Source of the DNA: Streptomyces cadmiisoli
GTDB taxonomy: Bacteria; Actinomycetota; Actinomycetes; Streptomycetales; Streptomycetaceae
Assembly: GCF_003261055.1 (NCBI RefSeq)
Contig: NZ_CP030073.1
Location: forward strand, 8,680,001-8,744,000
Direction: 5' to 3'
DNA: 64,000 bases
Of this stretch, positions 55,501 through 63,649 are shown in pieces (the first letter of the stretch is position 1; each line of letters starts with the position of its first letter). The translations under genes and the position numbers were made by a program. Below the pieces are notes generated by a model, which saw only the letters and a list, made by a program, of their open reading frames with translations, searched no databases and was not told the origin of the DNA.

Positions 55501-56233
55501 CGGAGTCTTCGAGGTCGATCTCGGCCAGAGCGTCGAGCCACACCTTCTTGACCCCGGGCAGAGAACCGGCGGACCGGCCGGTGTCGGCGTCCGTCTTGCC
55601 TCTGACCTCCCGCCACCACCGGCCGCCGTCGGCGATCTCCATCGCGCGGCCATTGATGCTCGGGAGCTCCCTGTCGACGCTCGCTCCGGCAATCTTCGGT
55701 GCCTTGCGCGCCGCAGCCTCACCGGTGTACGTGACGAGCACCGGCACCTCGCCGACCTCACCCTCCCCGCCGGCCTTGGCCGCCGCAACGACCGTCAGTA
55801 GCTCACCCAGGTCGAAGAGCCCCCAGTCGAGCGATCCGTCATTCAGCAATGCGAGGGCATCGCTGGGGACGACGTGCACAGTGCCTTCGCGCGTGATGGT
55901 CTGAAACACGACGGAGGACCCATCGGCCCGCGCCGCGATCTTGATGTCGCGGGCGACCGGCTCGCCGTCGGCATTGATGCCGACCTGCACCTTGTCACCG
56001 GTGATCAGCGTCACGGTGACGCTTCCGCCGGCTGCGGCGACGATCCGCTTCAGATTGTCGTCGGCGGTCACCCGCACGTGCTTCGTGCGTGCGGTATCGG
56101 CCAGCGGCGCCTTGTCGGCACGCTCGGCAGCGTGTGTCGCCATGGGTGACACAACGGTCCCGAAGACGGTCAGACCAATGGTCAGCGCGCCCAAGCGTCT
56201 CCCGAGACGCTTCATTGTCGGTTTATGCCTCAT
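52538..56233 (-). CDS. Giant secreted S8 (subtilisin) serine protease
   Basis: A 1231-residue exported protease, paralogous to the one at 19424. It has a signal peptide (about 1-35) and a propeptide beginning VTVTLITGDKVQVGINADG. The triad is intact: Asp in VAVLDTGID (about 268), His in GHGTHVAAT (about 303), Ser in ANGTSMATPH (about 476). Beta-rich domains follow, with a PA-like segment near 880-940 that holds a cysteine-containing insert (PTDICTDLYMCDFPKL). The end (RADWGEPALRGHRDTA) is unlike the family, which normally goes on for another beta-sandwich domain; that domain is found in the next gene. AGGAG lies eight bases before the ATG. Confidence 0.92.
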   Translation of the reverse strand: MRHKPTMKRLGRRLGALTIGLTVFGTVVSPMATHAAERADKAPLADTARTKHVRVTADDNLKRIVAAAGGSVTVTLITGDKVQVGINADGEPVARDIKIAARADGSSVVFQTITREGTVHVVPSDALALLNDGSLDWGLFDLGELLTVVAAAKAGGEGEVGEVPVLVTYTGEAAARKAPKIAGASVDRELPSINGRAMEIADGGRWWREVRGKTDADTGRSAGSLPGVKKVWLDALAEIDLEDSVPQIGAKAAWDRGYDGAGVSVAVLDTGIDPNHPDVSGNLVEQVDFTASPTGARDGHGHGTHVAATVLGTGAASKGLRKGVAPGAKLRVGKVLRDDGKGFTSSIIAGMEWAAHSGAKVVNMSLGGQPTDGADPLSQSLNELSRTTGTLFVVAAGNSGPQSETVGAPGAADEALTVAAVDKTDKMASFSSRGPRVGDGGAKPDIAAPGVAIVAARAAGTEMGTVVDEHYTSANGTSMATPHVAGAAALIAQQRPEMTGDEIKSVLMSTATDLAHEVSAQGVGRVDLAAALDPTITTSGNLDFGRQDYPSNAPITKKITYTNRTDEAITLKLAASVSRGEKPAPAGLVTLGTDEVVVPANGSADVPVTLDGSVLGADGLYGTYNGRVTARDTTGTVRTTSLVSAYLEPEMFPLTVNVIRPPGVTDFRYNWTNFLPLDEKELQGGPVGPIDNPVVPITRRFVPGTYSVGAMVGWLDAAGKWNNALPVAPEVKLTKATTVTFDLRNLKPLEVQAPEPTENYERRYVVNRTSTTGAWGMKTMLSNDYSSGKWWSLPTAKVRMGTLTHDLHSVQTTPVVTMQAVGGGAPFRLDARYHAPDVSTGTGLRTWQDNGETVQGQVRFSVPRLPTEGRIPVVYAGTGTTAEFGKVNARGKLALLTPTDICTDLYMCDFPKLRDERVAAAHAAGAVGVMVAAPGLGSLGSVFGQFVTCEDKLESCPPVEPYAALPIVRVPQGEADRLIKRIDAAPSKVEIRLGGSTTPTVYASRHITKGQIPSNLPYRLEKEQLDRVDHHLHGERRLEVADLTWQQHSKDAPTAETLHLPRTPMQQTLTTYVKRQDDAIHRFDMVWAEHARPSVLVREGSERQDVIFGGRTEVLWNQGPTVPGAVTQLRTKSGFTLATETPCVGCRQGNTFHPTFAMSSSSGGPQAPVGFVLGIAFPELLNGAPACMPPACSFRLLNQSGDEVTPRADWGEPALRGHRDTAADPGLGSRR

Positions 56234-56412
56234 CTATCGGTCTCCTGTAAGGATCTCGTCGATCAGGGTCTCTGGGGGTGCCTTGCGTGCATGCACGCCG
56301 AAGGGCGACTCCCGCGCCGGGCGCCACGAAGGCTGCCCGCCTTGCGCAAGCACGTGGTCGGCCGGGGCGGGACGACGGCACTAGCGATCAGGGATGAGCC
56401 GTGAGCCTCACG

Positions 56413-56583
56413 TCAGAGCGGTTCGTACTCGTGGACAGCGTCGGTATCGCCCGAGCTCCGCGTGGGCGGGGCGTCTACCGGGTCAGCCGGCCGCTCCGTT
56501 GGAACCTGTTCGTCAGGTACGTGGAGCGACGCGATGACTGAGTCACTCGCCGGCTCGGGCTCCGGCGGTTGCGGGGACAGCAT
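56413..56583 (-). CDS. Possible small acidic protein
   Basis: From the ATG ending at 56583 the product is a 56-residue Pro/Glu/Asp-rich peptide (MLSPQPPEPEPASDSVIASL, ending DTDAVHEYEPL). A GTG at 56655 would extend it by 24 residues. No ribosome binding site is convincing. Composition is coherent and unlike a random antisense frame, but function and reality are open. Confidence 0.3.
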   Translation of the reverse strand: MLSPQPPEPEPASDSVIASLHVPDEQVPTERPADPVDAPPTRSSGDTDAVHEYEPL

Positions 56584-56655
56584 GGTGAGGAGTGTGCAGT
56601 CGAGCCCGGTCCCAGCTCGATTGGTCAGATGGGGGATTAAATTCCCGCCGCTCAC

Positions 56656-57340
56656 CCTGCATTTGTTTCGTCTCCGGGCGAGGCGGGGCAGTTCTTTCGT
56701 CGCTCACGGAGGCCCTTCATCATCGACACGGCCCTGCGATCGAGCGCCGAAGTGATGTCGCGCCGCACCAGGGCAATGAGTGAGCAAGTAGTTCCTGGGG
56801 CCTGGCGTGATCGGACGGATGTGGGATTGAGCGGCGCAGGTTTGCGTCGCGCCGGCCCACGCCGCTCGATGCAATGACGTTGCACGTTGCCGTGGGTACG
56901 GCTAACACATTGCGCCGGTCACGTCGTGTGAGTCCGGCACGGGGATCGGGCCAGCGGGCCCTGGAAATGGGTGGTGTCGGCGGCTTGCCCGCGACCGGAT
57001 GCCGCCGCTTCTGGAGTGACCTGCGGTTCTCGACTTCCAGGCCTTGCCGGGCGCTCTGTTCGCGCTGCTGAAGGCGCCGGAGGGCGAGCGGTACTCGTTG
57101 GGGGCGACGTGGTCGGCTACTGCCTTCGAGGAGACACCCGACGCGATGTCAAGGCTTCGTGGTCTACCGTGACCGAAGCGGCAGCGGCATCGCTCTGATG
57201 ACACGTCACTCCACGTCATGATAGATGTTTGGCCTCCGGCCCGCAGTCGTCCCCATCACCCCGCTGGCCAGCCGCGATGGACACCGGCAAACATGTCTAC
57301 AGCCTTGGCAACCACTCCCCGAACACTGAGGTATGTGCAC
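56656..57340. other. Lower-GC intergenic region
   Basis: Nearly 700 bases without a recognised gene. Short plus-strand segments around 57010-57170 (LLKAPEGERYSLGATW) look protein-like but are broken by stops; they may be a relic I cannot name. Confidence 0.35.
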
Positions 57341-58105
57341 GTGGCACGTGATCTGAAGTCCCTCCTCGTGACCGACAACGGTCCCGTTCGCTCCATACAG
57401 TTGAACAGTCCGGAGAATGGGAACCTGCTCTCGGAGCTGATGCTCGACGAACTACTCGCTGTGCTGAACGCGGCGGATGACGACCCCGCAATCCGCGTGC
57501 TCGTCCTCTCCGGCGCGGGAGGTAACTTCTGCGTGGGTGCGGACAGGGGCGAGTTGATCTCGCTGCTCGCCGAGGACCCTTCTGGGACATCGCTCCGCAC
57601 CGTCGCGGTCAAGGGGCGTCGCGTATGTGACGCCCTCGCCTCGACCGAGTTGGTGACCATCGCCAGGCTTCATGGCTCGGTCATCGGAGCGGGGCTTGCA
57701 CTCGCCGTCTTCTGCGATCTGCGGGTCGGGACGGACGAGTGCCGATTCTGGCTCCCGGAGGTCGAGTTCGGGACCCCGCCGGCCTGGGGTGGCGCTCTGC
57801 CCCGCCTGATCAACGAGGTGGGAGCCGCCAGAGTACGCGAGCTGATCCTGGCGGGTGACAGATTCGACGCCGCGACCGCACATGAGCTGTCGATCCTGCA
57901 CAAGGTCGTCCCGGGGCGTGAGTTGGACGAGGCCGTGGCACGGTGGACCGAGCCGCTCGCACGCCGTCCCTCGGCCGCGCTCCGGACTGCGAAGCTGATG
58001 CTGAACGGCTATGCCGCCGCACCTCGTCTCGCCGACGGCGCCCATTTCGACGCGGACCTGCTGGCCTCGGCGATGACCAGGCACGAACTGACGCAGCAAC
58101 GCTGA
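57341..58105 (+). CDS. Enoyl-CoA hydratase/isomerase family protein
   Basis: A 254-residue crotonase-fold protein. It shows the oxyanion-hole segments VLSGAGGNFCVGADRGEL and ARLHGSVIGAGLALAVFCDLRVG. In the active-site helix the segment WLPEVEFGTPPAWGGALPRL keeps Glu, near the place of the hydratase catalytic Glu. I start at the GTG at 57341 with GAGG nine bases upstream, which gives the usual length; an ATG at 57293 would add 16 residues. With the acyl-CoA dehydrogenase 180 bases downstream it may process an unusual acyl-CoA. The exact reaction is unknown. Confidence 0.85.
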   Translation: MARDLKSLLVTDNGPVRSIQLNSPENGNLLSELMLDELLAVLNAADDDPAIRVLVLSGAGGNFCVGADRGELISLLAEDPSGTSLRTVAVKGRRVCDALASTELVTIARLHGSVIGAGLALAVFCDLRVGTDECRFWLPEVEFGTPPAWGGALPRLINEVGAARVRELILAGDRFDAATAHELSILHKVVPGRELDEAVARWTEPLARRPSAALRTAKLMLNGYAAAPRLADGAHFDADLLASAMTRHELTQQR

Positions 58106-58284
58106 CGATCCGGATTTGTTCCGTGAATGTTCCGGACCCTCGGTCCTCAAACGATCACGGCACCTGAACGAACATGACTACGATGTGATCCCGCTCGCTG
58201 ATCCACGGCCTCCCTCACACCTTGCCGCACATGGGCCAGCGATGTGTGTGAGGACGTAGCGCAACCCCCAGAAAGTGAACCGCC

Positions 58285-60012
58285 ATGTATGACAACGTGT
58301 CTGTCGACACCTTCTTGCTCAACCCCCAGAAGTTTGACGGAGCTCCTTTCGATGAGGAGACCCGGCAGCTCATGCGCGCCTTCATCGACTGGTACGAAGG
58401 CCGCGGCAAGAAGCAGCTCGTCGACGACTATGCCGACTGGCACCGTGACTTCCTGAACTTCGCGGGTGAGGCAGGTCTGTACTCGTCCTGCCTGATACCC
58501 GCGGAGGACAGCGCCGGTGAGCAGCGCTGGGACACGGCCCGCAATTCGGCGCTCAACGAACTACTCGGCTTCTACGGCATCAACGGCTGGTACACCTGGC
58601 ACGTTTCCATCCTCGGACTCCTACCGATCTGGGGCAGCTCCAACACCGCTGCCCGCAAGCGGGCGGTCGAGCTGCTCAAGCAGGGCCACTCCGCAGCGTT
58701 CGCCCTCTCCGAGAAGGAGCACGGTGCGGACATCTACTCGACAGACATGCGCCTGGAGCCGGCCTCCGGCGGCCAGTTCGTCGCCAACGGCGCGAAGTAC
58801 TACATCGGTAATGGCAACGTTGCCGGACTGGTCACGGTGTTCGGTCGCCGCACCGACATCGACGGCGTGGACGGCTACATGTGCTTCATCGCCGACAGCC
58901 GCCAGGACGGATACCGTGCCGTCCGCAACGTGGCCAACCAGCATCTGTACGTCGGCGAGATCGCGCTCGAGAACTACGTGGTCCGGCCGGAGGACATCCT
59001 GCACACCGGCCGTGCGGCGTTCGACGTGGCTCTGAACTCCGTGAACATCGGCAAGTTCAACCTGTCCGGAGCGGGCCTCGGCGCGACCGAGCACGCCCTG
59101 TACGAGTCCCTCAACCACGCGCACAACCGTGAGCTCTACGGTCGGCGTGTGACCACGTTCCCGCATGTCCGCCGTCTCTTCAGCGAGTCCTACCTGCGGC
59201 TTGTCGCAATGAAGTTGTTCACCGGTCGCGCGGCCCACTACATCCGAGCAGCGAGCGCCGAAGATCGGCGTTACATCCTGTTCGCCGCGCTGAGCAAGGT
59301 GCACGTGACCACCGAGGCGGAGCGCGTGATGTCCCTGCTGTGGGACGTGATCGCTGCCAAGGGCTTCGAGGCGAACACCCACTTCAACTGGGTCGCGCGT
59401 GACCTGCCCGGCCTGCCGCGGCTGGAAGGCACGGTCCACGTCAACACCCTCCTCGTACTCAAGTTCATGCGGGGCTACTTCACCGGCGACGCGTCGGTGG
59501 CCCCCGTGCCCGACCTGACCACAGCGCTGTCCGACGACAGCTACGTCTTCCAGCAGGCGGGGGCGGGCAACCTCGGGGACGTGCGGTTCGCAGACTGGCG
59601 CACCGCCTTCGACGGCTTTGCCCACCTGGAGAACGTCCGGCAGTTCCGGGAGCAGGCGGAACAACTCCTCGCCCTGGTGTCCGGCGACGGGGTGGCGAAG
59701 AAGATGGACCGCGACATCGAGTTCGCCCTCGCCGTCGGCCCGCTGTTCACCCTGGTTGTCTATGGCCAGCTCGTCCTCGAGCAGGCCTCCCTCCTCGGCG
59801 CCGACGCACGCGTGGTCGACAGCGTTTTCAACCTGCTGGTGAAGGACTTCTCGGGCCGACTGGTCGAGTTCCACGGCCACCCGTCGGTCGACGAGTCCGA
59901 GCAGGCCTGGGCGATGGCAGCGGTGCGGCGTCCTCACTGGAACGAGGACCGCGACGCCCATGTCGAGAAGCTCGTCGAGTCCCTCGTCGACGCCTACGAG
60001 ATGGGCCCCTGA
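58285..60012 (+). CDS. Acyl-CoA dehydrogenase/oxidase-like flavoprotein
   Basis: A 575-residue protein of the acyl-CoA dehydrogenase superfamily, longer than the usual 380. The middle domain has FALSEKEHGADIYSTDMRLEP and YYIGNGNVAGLVTVFGRR, and the C-terminal helical domain has GAGLGATEHALYESLNHAHNREL. The C-terminal extension of about 180 residues (from DLTTALSDD) resembles acyl-CoA oxidases or large long-chain members. The usual catalytic Glu could not be placed with confidence. The product may act with the upstream crotonase. The start has no strong ribosome binding site. Confidence 0.83.
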   Translation: MYDNVSVDTFLLNPQKFDGAPFDEETRQLMRAFIDWYEGRGKKQLVDDYADWHRDFLNFAGEAGLYSSCLIPAEDSAGEQRWDTARNSALNELLGFYGINGWYTWHVSILGLLPIWGSSNTAARKRAVELLKQGHSAAFALSEKEHGADIYSTDMRLEPASGGQFVANGAKYYIGNGNVAGLVTVFGRRTDIDGVDGYMCFIADSRQDGYRAVRNVANQHLYVGEIALENYVVRPEDILHTGRAAFDVALNSVNIGKFNLSGAGLGATEHALYESLNHAHNRELYGRRVTTFPHVRRLFSESYLRLVAMKLFTGRAAHYIRAASAEDRRYILFAALSKVHVTTEAERVMSLLWDVIAAKGFEANTHFNWVARDLPGLPRLEGTVHVNTLLVLKFMRGYFTGDASVAPVPDLTTALSDDSYVFQQAGAGNLGDVRFADWRTAFDGFAHLENVRQFREQAEQLLALVSGDGVAKKMDRDIEFALAVGPLFTLVVYGQLVLEQASLLGADARVVDSVFNLLVKDFSGRLVEFHGHPSVDESEQAWAMAAVRRPHWNEDRDAHVEKLVESLVDAYEMGP

Positions 60013-60033
60013 CAGGCTGACATCCTGAGCCGA

Positions 60034-60069
60034 GCCAACGGCCCGCCGATTCGCCGGCGGGCCGTTGGC
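60034..60069 (+). terminator. Perfect hairpin after the acyl-CoA dehydrogenase gene
   Basis: Perfect 15-bp arms (60034-60048 and 60055-60069) around a 6-base loop, 21 bases after the stop codon. Confidence 0.8.
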
Positions 60070-60158
60070 GTCCCGCAGCACCGCGGGCGGCCACTGAGAA
60101 CGAGTGATCACCGGGCGCGCTCCGACCCGACCGGCTCGTCGGCTGGGCCCGGGGGAGC

Positions 60159-60200
60159 CCTCCGGGCCGGAGACAACGTCCTCCGGGCCGGAGACAACGT
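60159..60200. repeat. Two tandem 21-bp direct repeats
   Basis: CCTCCGGGCCGGAGACAACG plus T occurs twice head to tail (60159-60179 and 60180-60200), and a partial third copy begins at 60201. Each unit contains the internal palindrome TCCGGGCCGGA. No gene overlaps it. Confidence 0.8.
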
Positions 60201-60346
60201 CCTCCAGGACAGGGCCAGCGCCACGCGCCCGAGCTCGACGAGGCGTCGTCGCGGGCTGCATCGGGTCGGTCCTTCCGACCCGAGACAGGTCAGGACCGGC
60301 GGACGCGAGAGAAGTGGTCAGGGCCTATGGATGAGCGTGGTCGGCT

Positions 60347-60817
60347 TCAGCCGCGGCTCCTTTGGACGAGGGTGGTCCTGGCGGTGTTGCGGATCCGCTT
60401 GGTGCGACCCGCTTGGGCGAGGATCTCGACGGCTTCGATGGCACTCTGGCTTTCAGCGATCTTGAGTTGAAGCCAGTTGGATGCTCTGGTCAGTGCGTCG
60501 AGGGACCAGGGCTGCGAGAGGATGACCGCCCTGAACAGCGACCACTCGTGCAGGCGTTGGATCAGGAAGGGACGGGGAGCGACGACTTGGGTCATGGCCT
60601 GCGCCCACGGCACGTAGCCCTCCCCCCGGAGCAGAGTGTCGGCTCGTTGGTCCAGGTGTCTCAGGACCGCGCTCTGCGCCGTGGCGTCGGAGTCCTCGAG
60701 GATCGTCGTGATGAGGGAGAGCTCCTCGTCGTCCGGGATCCGGCGGAGAGCCTGGAGGTAGGCGGTGAACCTCAGCACGTCTTCGGGCACGTCCTGGTTG
60801 CTGTTCATCGCGGTCAT
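60347..60817 (-). CDS. Hypothetical helical protein
   Basis: A 156-residue acidic, all-helical protein (VPEDVLRFTAYLQALRRIPDDEELSLITTIL, then SAVLRHLDQRADTLL, FLIQRLHEWSLFRAVIL and a C-terminal helical pair). It contains no known motif to me. It begins immediately after an IS256-type transposase remnant and its upstream ATG overlaps that remnant, so its promoter may lie within IS sequence. An ATG ending at 60808 is an alternative start. Confidence 0.6.
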   Translation of the reverse strand: MTAMNSNQDVPEDVLRFTAYLQALRRIPDDEELSLITTILEDSDATAQSAVLRHLDQRADTLLRGEGYVPWAQAMTQVVAPRPFLIQRLHEWSLFRAVILSQPWSLDALTRASNWLQLKIAESQSAIEAVEILAQAGRTKRIRNTARTTLVQRSRG

Positions 60818-60819
60818 GC

Positions 60820-61213
60820 TGCCAGTTTCTCGGGGTGCTCGACGAGCTGGCCGCCCTTGAGGCGGGCTCCAGCGCGGACAAGAGGGACCAGGTGTGAGCC
60901 ATTGACGGATCTCCAGCGGGCCTGGACGGACTCGATGAGCTTGAGCGCCATGGCGAGCCCGGCGGCGCGGGAACCGGCGTCCTCGGTGACCTTCTGCACA
61001 GGAGGACGGCGGCGAAGGCCGACTCGACGGGGTTGGTGGTCCGCAGACGGATCCAGTGCTCGGCCGAGCAGCCGTGGAGACCAGCAGCTCGTCCTGGTCG
61101 TCGGTGATCTTCGGGACGGCCCTGGGGAACTTCGAGCCGTAGATTTTGACGAAGTTCCTAATCGCCTGCTCGGCGTGCGGTCCTCGGATGCGAAGTCGTC
61201 GAGTCGGCAACAA
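60820..61213 (-). pseudogene. IS256-family transposase remnant
   Basis: The C-terminal third of an IS256 (mutator-type) transposase in broken frames: NFVKIYGSKFPRAVPKITDDQDELL in one, then GSRAAGLAMALKLIESVQARWRSVN and LVEHPEKLAA in another. Intact relatives run AEHWIHLRTTNPIES between these parts; here the DNA encodes it out of register. The N-terminal part with most of the DDE triad is missing. Confidence 0.8.
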
Positions 61214-61689
61214 CGCAGATTGATTGACGCGTCAAGTTTCAGGTACGGTTGGATCACGACACACGCGGCCCCCGTGCACTGATATGGGGGCGCGCCGCTG
61301 TCAGCTTTGATGCTCCGCTCCAATGGTTAACGGTGGTCTGCGATGTCAATCGACCCGATGCGTCCCCGCACGGCTTTCCGGCTGCGCCGTGCGCTCACGG
61401 CCCGGGCAAGGACGCGGCCACCCACCTCGACTGCTTTTCACGAATCCACCCGCACAACGTGGTGGAGCCCCGACCGCAAGGCCGGGCAACGCGTAGCCGT
61501 CGGCTCGCTGGTGCCCGTTGCTCTGATCGCGGTGGCGCTGTCCGCCTACCCCTCGCCACAGGACAGCAGTCCTCACCCCACGCCCCCGCCGACGTCGGCC
61601 GAGCAGATGGTGCAACCCTGGGAGGGCCTGCTTCCCGAGCAGCAACTGACCGCGTAACTCGTGCCAGTCCGGAGTGAACCGCTCCGGGA
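61214..61689. other. Region between two IS remnants
   Basis: No gene is firmly supported. A plus-strand frame at 61343-61657 (104 codons) has a hydrophobic segment VPVALIAVALSAYPS and a Pro-rich tail but no ribosome binding site; it may be a small membrane protein or chance. Confidence 0.3.
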
Positions 61690-61990
61690 CCGGTGGAGGC
61701 TTAATGCATTGCCTCCAACTGCCGATTGGGGCTGGTGTTGAGCGTAGTGGTTGGTCTCGTGCTCGTAAGGCGGCATGTCTCCGATTGCCGTGTGGACGCG
61801 CCGGTTGTCGAACCGATCGACCCGTTTCGCGGTGCCGAGTTCGACGTCGGCAAGGCCGTTCCAGGGACGGCGCAGATTCACGACCTTCCGCCGCCCTCAC
61901 GAGATCTCCGAGGGCGCACTCAAGCACCGGTCGCTGGCGCGCAACGCCGCACGCTTTGTCGCTCCGTCTAATCACCTCCACCCTGCCGTA
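61690..61990 (-). pseudogene. IS3-family transposase remnant
   Basis: The minus strand reads RPWNGLADVELGTAKRVDRFDNRRVHTAIGDMPPYEHETNHYA, the C-terminal end of IS3-type rve transposases, where the intact form is W-x-D-x-x-E-x-A-T-x-x-x-V-x-W-x-N-x-x-R-x-H. Upstream, segments such as ALGDLVRAAEG are out of frame. Only the last quarter is recognisable. Confidence 0.75.
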
Positions 61991-62286
61991 ATGCTGACTA
62001 TGCTGCTGGTGCATCACGTTGAGCGACCCAGCTACAGACGATCACACTTGCTGCACGCGAACCCGGTAGCAGGACTCCGTGAGGTTGTTCTCGCTGTGGG
62101 GTCCGGCTGGTGGTGGATGTCCAGCCAGACCGGCCGGCACGGTTGTATCGACCGAGGGACCGGTTCCGCACGGGCGGAGAACACGGGAACTACAAGGTCG
62201 CCCGCCCTACCAGGATCCGGACCCCAGATCGCGGGACTCCCGCCGCACACTGGGACCAAGACGTATTTCTGCAGGAGGACAGTTTC

Positions 62287-63120
62287 ATGACCGACCGGCC
62301 CTTGACGCTCATGGCCGTACACGCCCACCCCGACGACGAGGCCACCGGCACCGGGGGGATCCTCGCGCGGTACGCGGCGGAGGGCATTCGCACGGTTCTC
62401 GTGACGTGTACCGACGGCCGTTGCGGTGACGGACCGGGGGGTGTCAAGCCGGGCGATCCCGGACACGATCCGGCGGCGGTCGCCTTGATGCGCCGACAAG
62501 AGCTTGAGGCGAGCTGCGACGTCCTGAAGGTCAGCGATCTGGAGATGCTGGACTACGCCGACTCCGGGATGACGGGCTGGCCGAGCAATGACGCCCCTGG
62601 ATCCTTCTGGCAGACCCCCGTGCAGGAAGGCGCGACCCGACTCGCGGAACTCATGCGGCACTACCGACCTGATGTGATCGTCACTTACGACGAGAACGGC
62701 TTCTACGGCCACCCCGACCACATCCAGGCCCACCGCATCACGATGGCGGCGCTGCAGATGACCGCGCTGACACCGAAGGTGTACTGGACCACGATGCCCC
62801 GCTCGATCGTGCAGCGGTTCGGTGAGATCATGCGCGAGTTTCATGAGGGCATGCCGGAGCCGGATCCTGCCGAGGCTGCCGCTATGGCCGAGATCGGCCT
62901 CCCCGACGACGAGGTCACCACGTGGGTGGACGCCACCGCATTCAGCGGTCAGAAGTTCGACGCGTTGGCCGCGCACGCCAGCCAGGGCGAGAACATCTTC
63001 TTCCTCAAGATGGGCAAGGAGAGGTTCGGCGAGTTGATGGGCATGGAGACCTTCGTACGTGTCCAGGACGCCACGGGCGCGGCAATACCCGAAAACGATC
63101 TCTTCGCCGGACTGCGCTGA
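62287..63120 (+). CDS. PIG-L family deacetylase (MshB-like)
   Basis: A 277-residue zinc-dependent N-deacetylase. The metal motif AHPDDE is at 13-18, with the third ligand in GFYGHPDHIQAH (about 137-148). Length and the C-terminal WVDATAFSGQKFDALAAHASQ segment match mycothiol-related deacetylases such as MshB and Mca, which act on GlcNAc-inositol or on mycothiol conjugates. Which substrate applies cannot be told from sequence. The ATG at 62287 has AGGAGG eight bases upstream. It stands alone beside IS remnants; no other mycothiol gene is in the window. Confidence 0.9.
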   Translation: MTDRPLTLMAVHAHPDDEATGTGGILARYAAEGIRTVLVTCTDGRCGDGPGGVKPGDPGHDPAAVALMRRQELEASCDVLKVSDLEMLDYADSGMTGWPSNDAPGSFWQTPVQEGATRLAELMRHYRPDVIVTYDENGFYGHPDHIQAHRITMAALQMTALTPKVYWTTMPRSIVQRFGEIMREFHEGMPEPDPAEAAAMAEIGLPDDEVTTWVDATAFSGQKFDALAAHASQGENIFFLKMGKERFGELMGMETFVRVQDATGAAIPENDLFAGLR

Positions 63121-63390
63121 TCCGTCCGACCGGCCGGGAAAGGGCATCGGCCGCACGGCGCGACCGAGGGGGTCACACACCCGAAGGCCTGTCCACGCGA
63201 GTTCTGTCCCGGCATCCCGCGTCCAGACCCTCGCGGGCGGTGTCGACGCGTACCCGCACTTCCGACCCGGCATCGCGCTCGTTCCCAACCCACCGGGCAA
63301 GCGCACAGGTGGGAGACCTTCAGGCTGCTGACTCGGAAGGTACGCAACAGCCCGCAGGGGCGACACGGTGCCTGAGCCGGTACGTGAAAG

Positions 63391-63416
63391 CGGGCCGTCC
63401 TGTCCTGGACGGCCCG
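63391..63416. terminator. Hairpin downstream of the deacetylase gene
   Basis: Perfect 10-bp arms (63391-63400 and 63407-63416) with a 6-base loop, about 270 bases past the stop codon. The rest of 63121-63649 shows no gene. Confidence 0.5.
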
Positions 63417-63649
63417 GCGGATCCGCATCCCAGAACGCAGGAGTGCCCGCCCGGGTGCGGGTGGACCGGGGCAAGGACTTCTTGTTCCGCGCCGTGCTCC
63501 AGGCGTTGGGGGCGTTCGTGGCCGTGGTGGAGGGGGCTGCTTCTTTGAACCCACGTGTGATGTCGCAGGCAGCGTCCGTTTGAACTGCGACGATCGTCGG
63601 CTACGGCGCTACATCGGGCGAGATCGTCAGCCGTGGGGATGGCCGGTGT

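Noticed and set aside
60159..60200. CRISPR array
   Set aside because: The two 21-bp units are directly adjacent with no spacers and no cas gene is near.
62287..63120. Part of a mycothiol biosynthesis cluster
   Set aside because: The PIG-L gene stands alone, and no other mycothiol gene is in the window.
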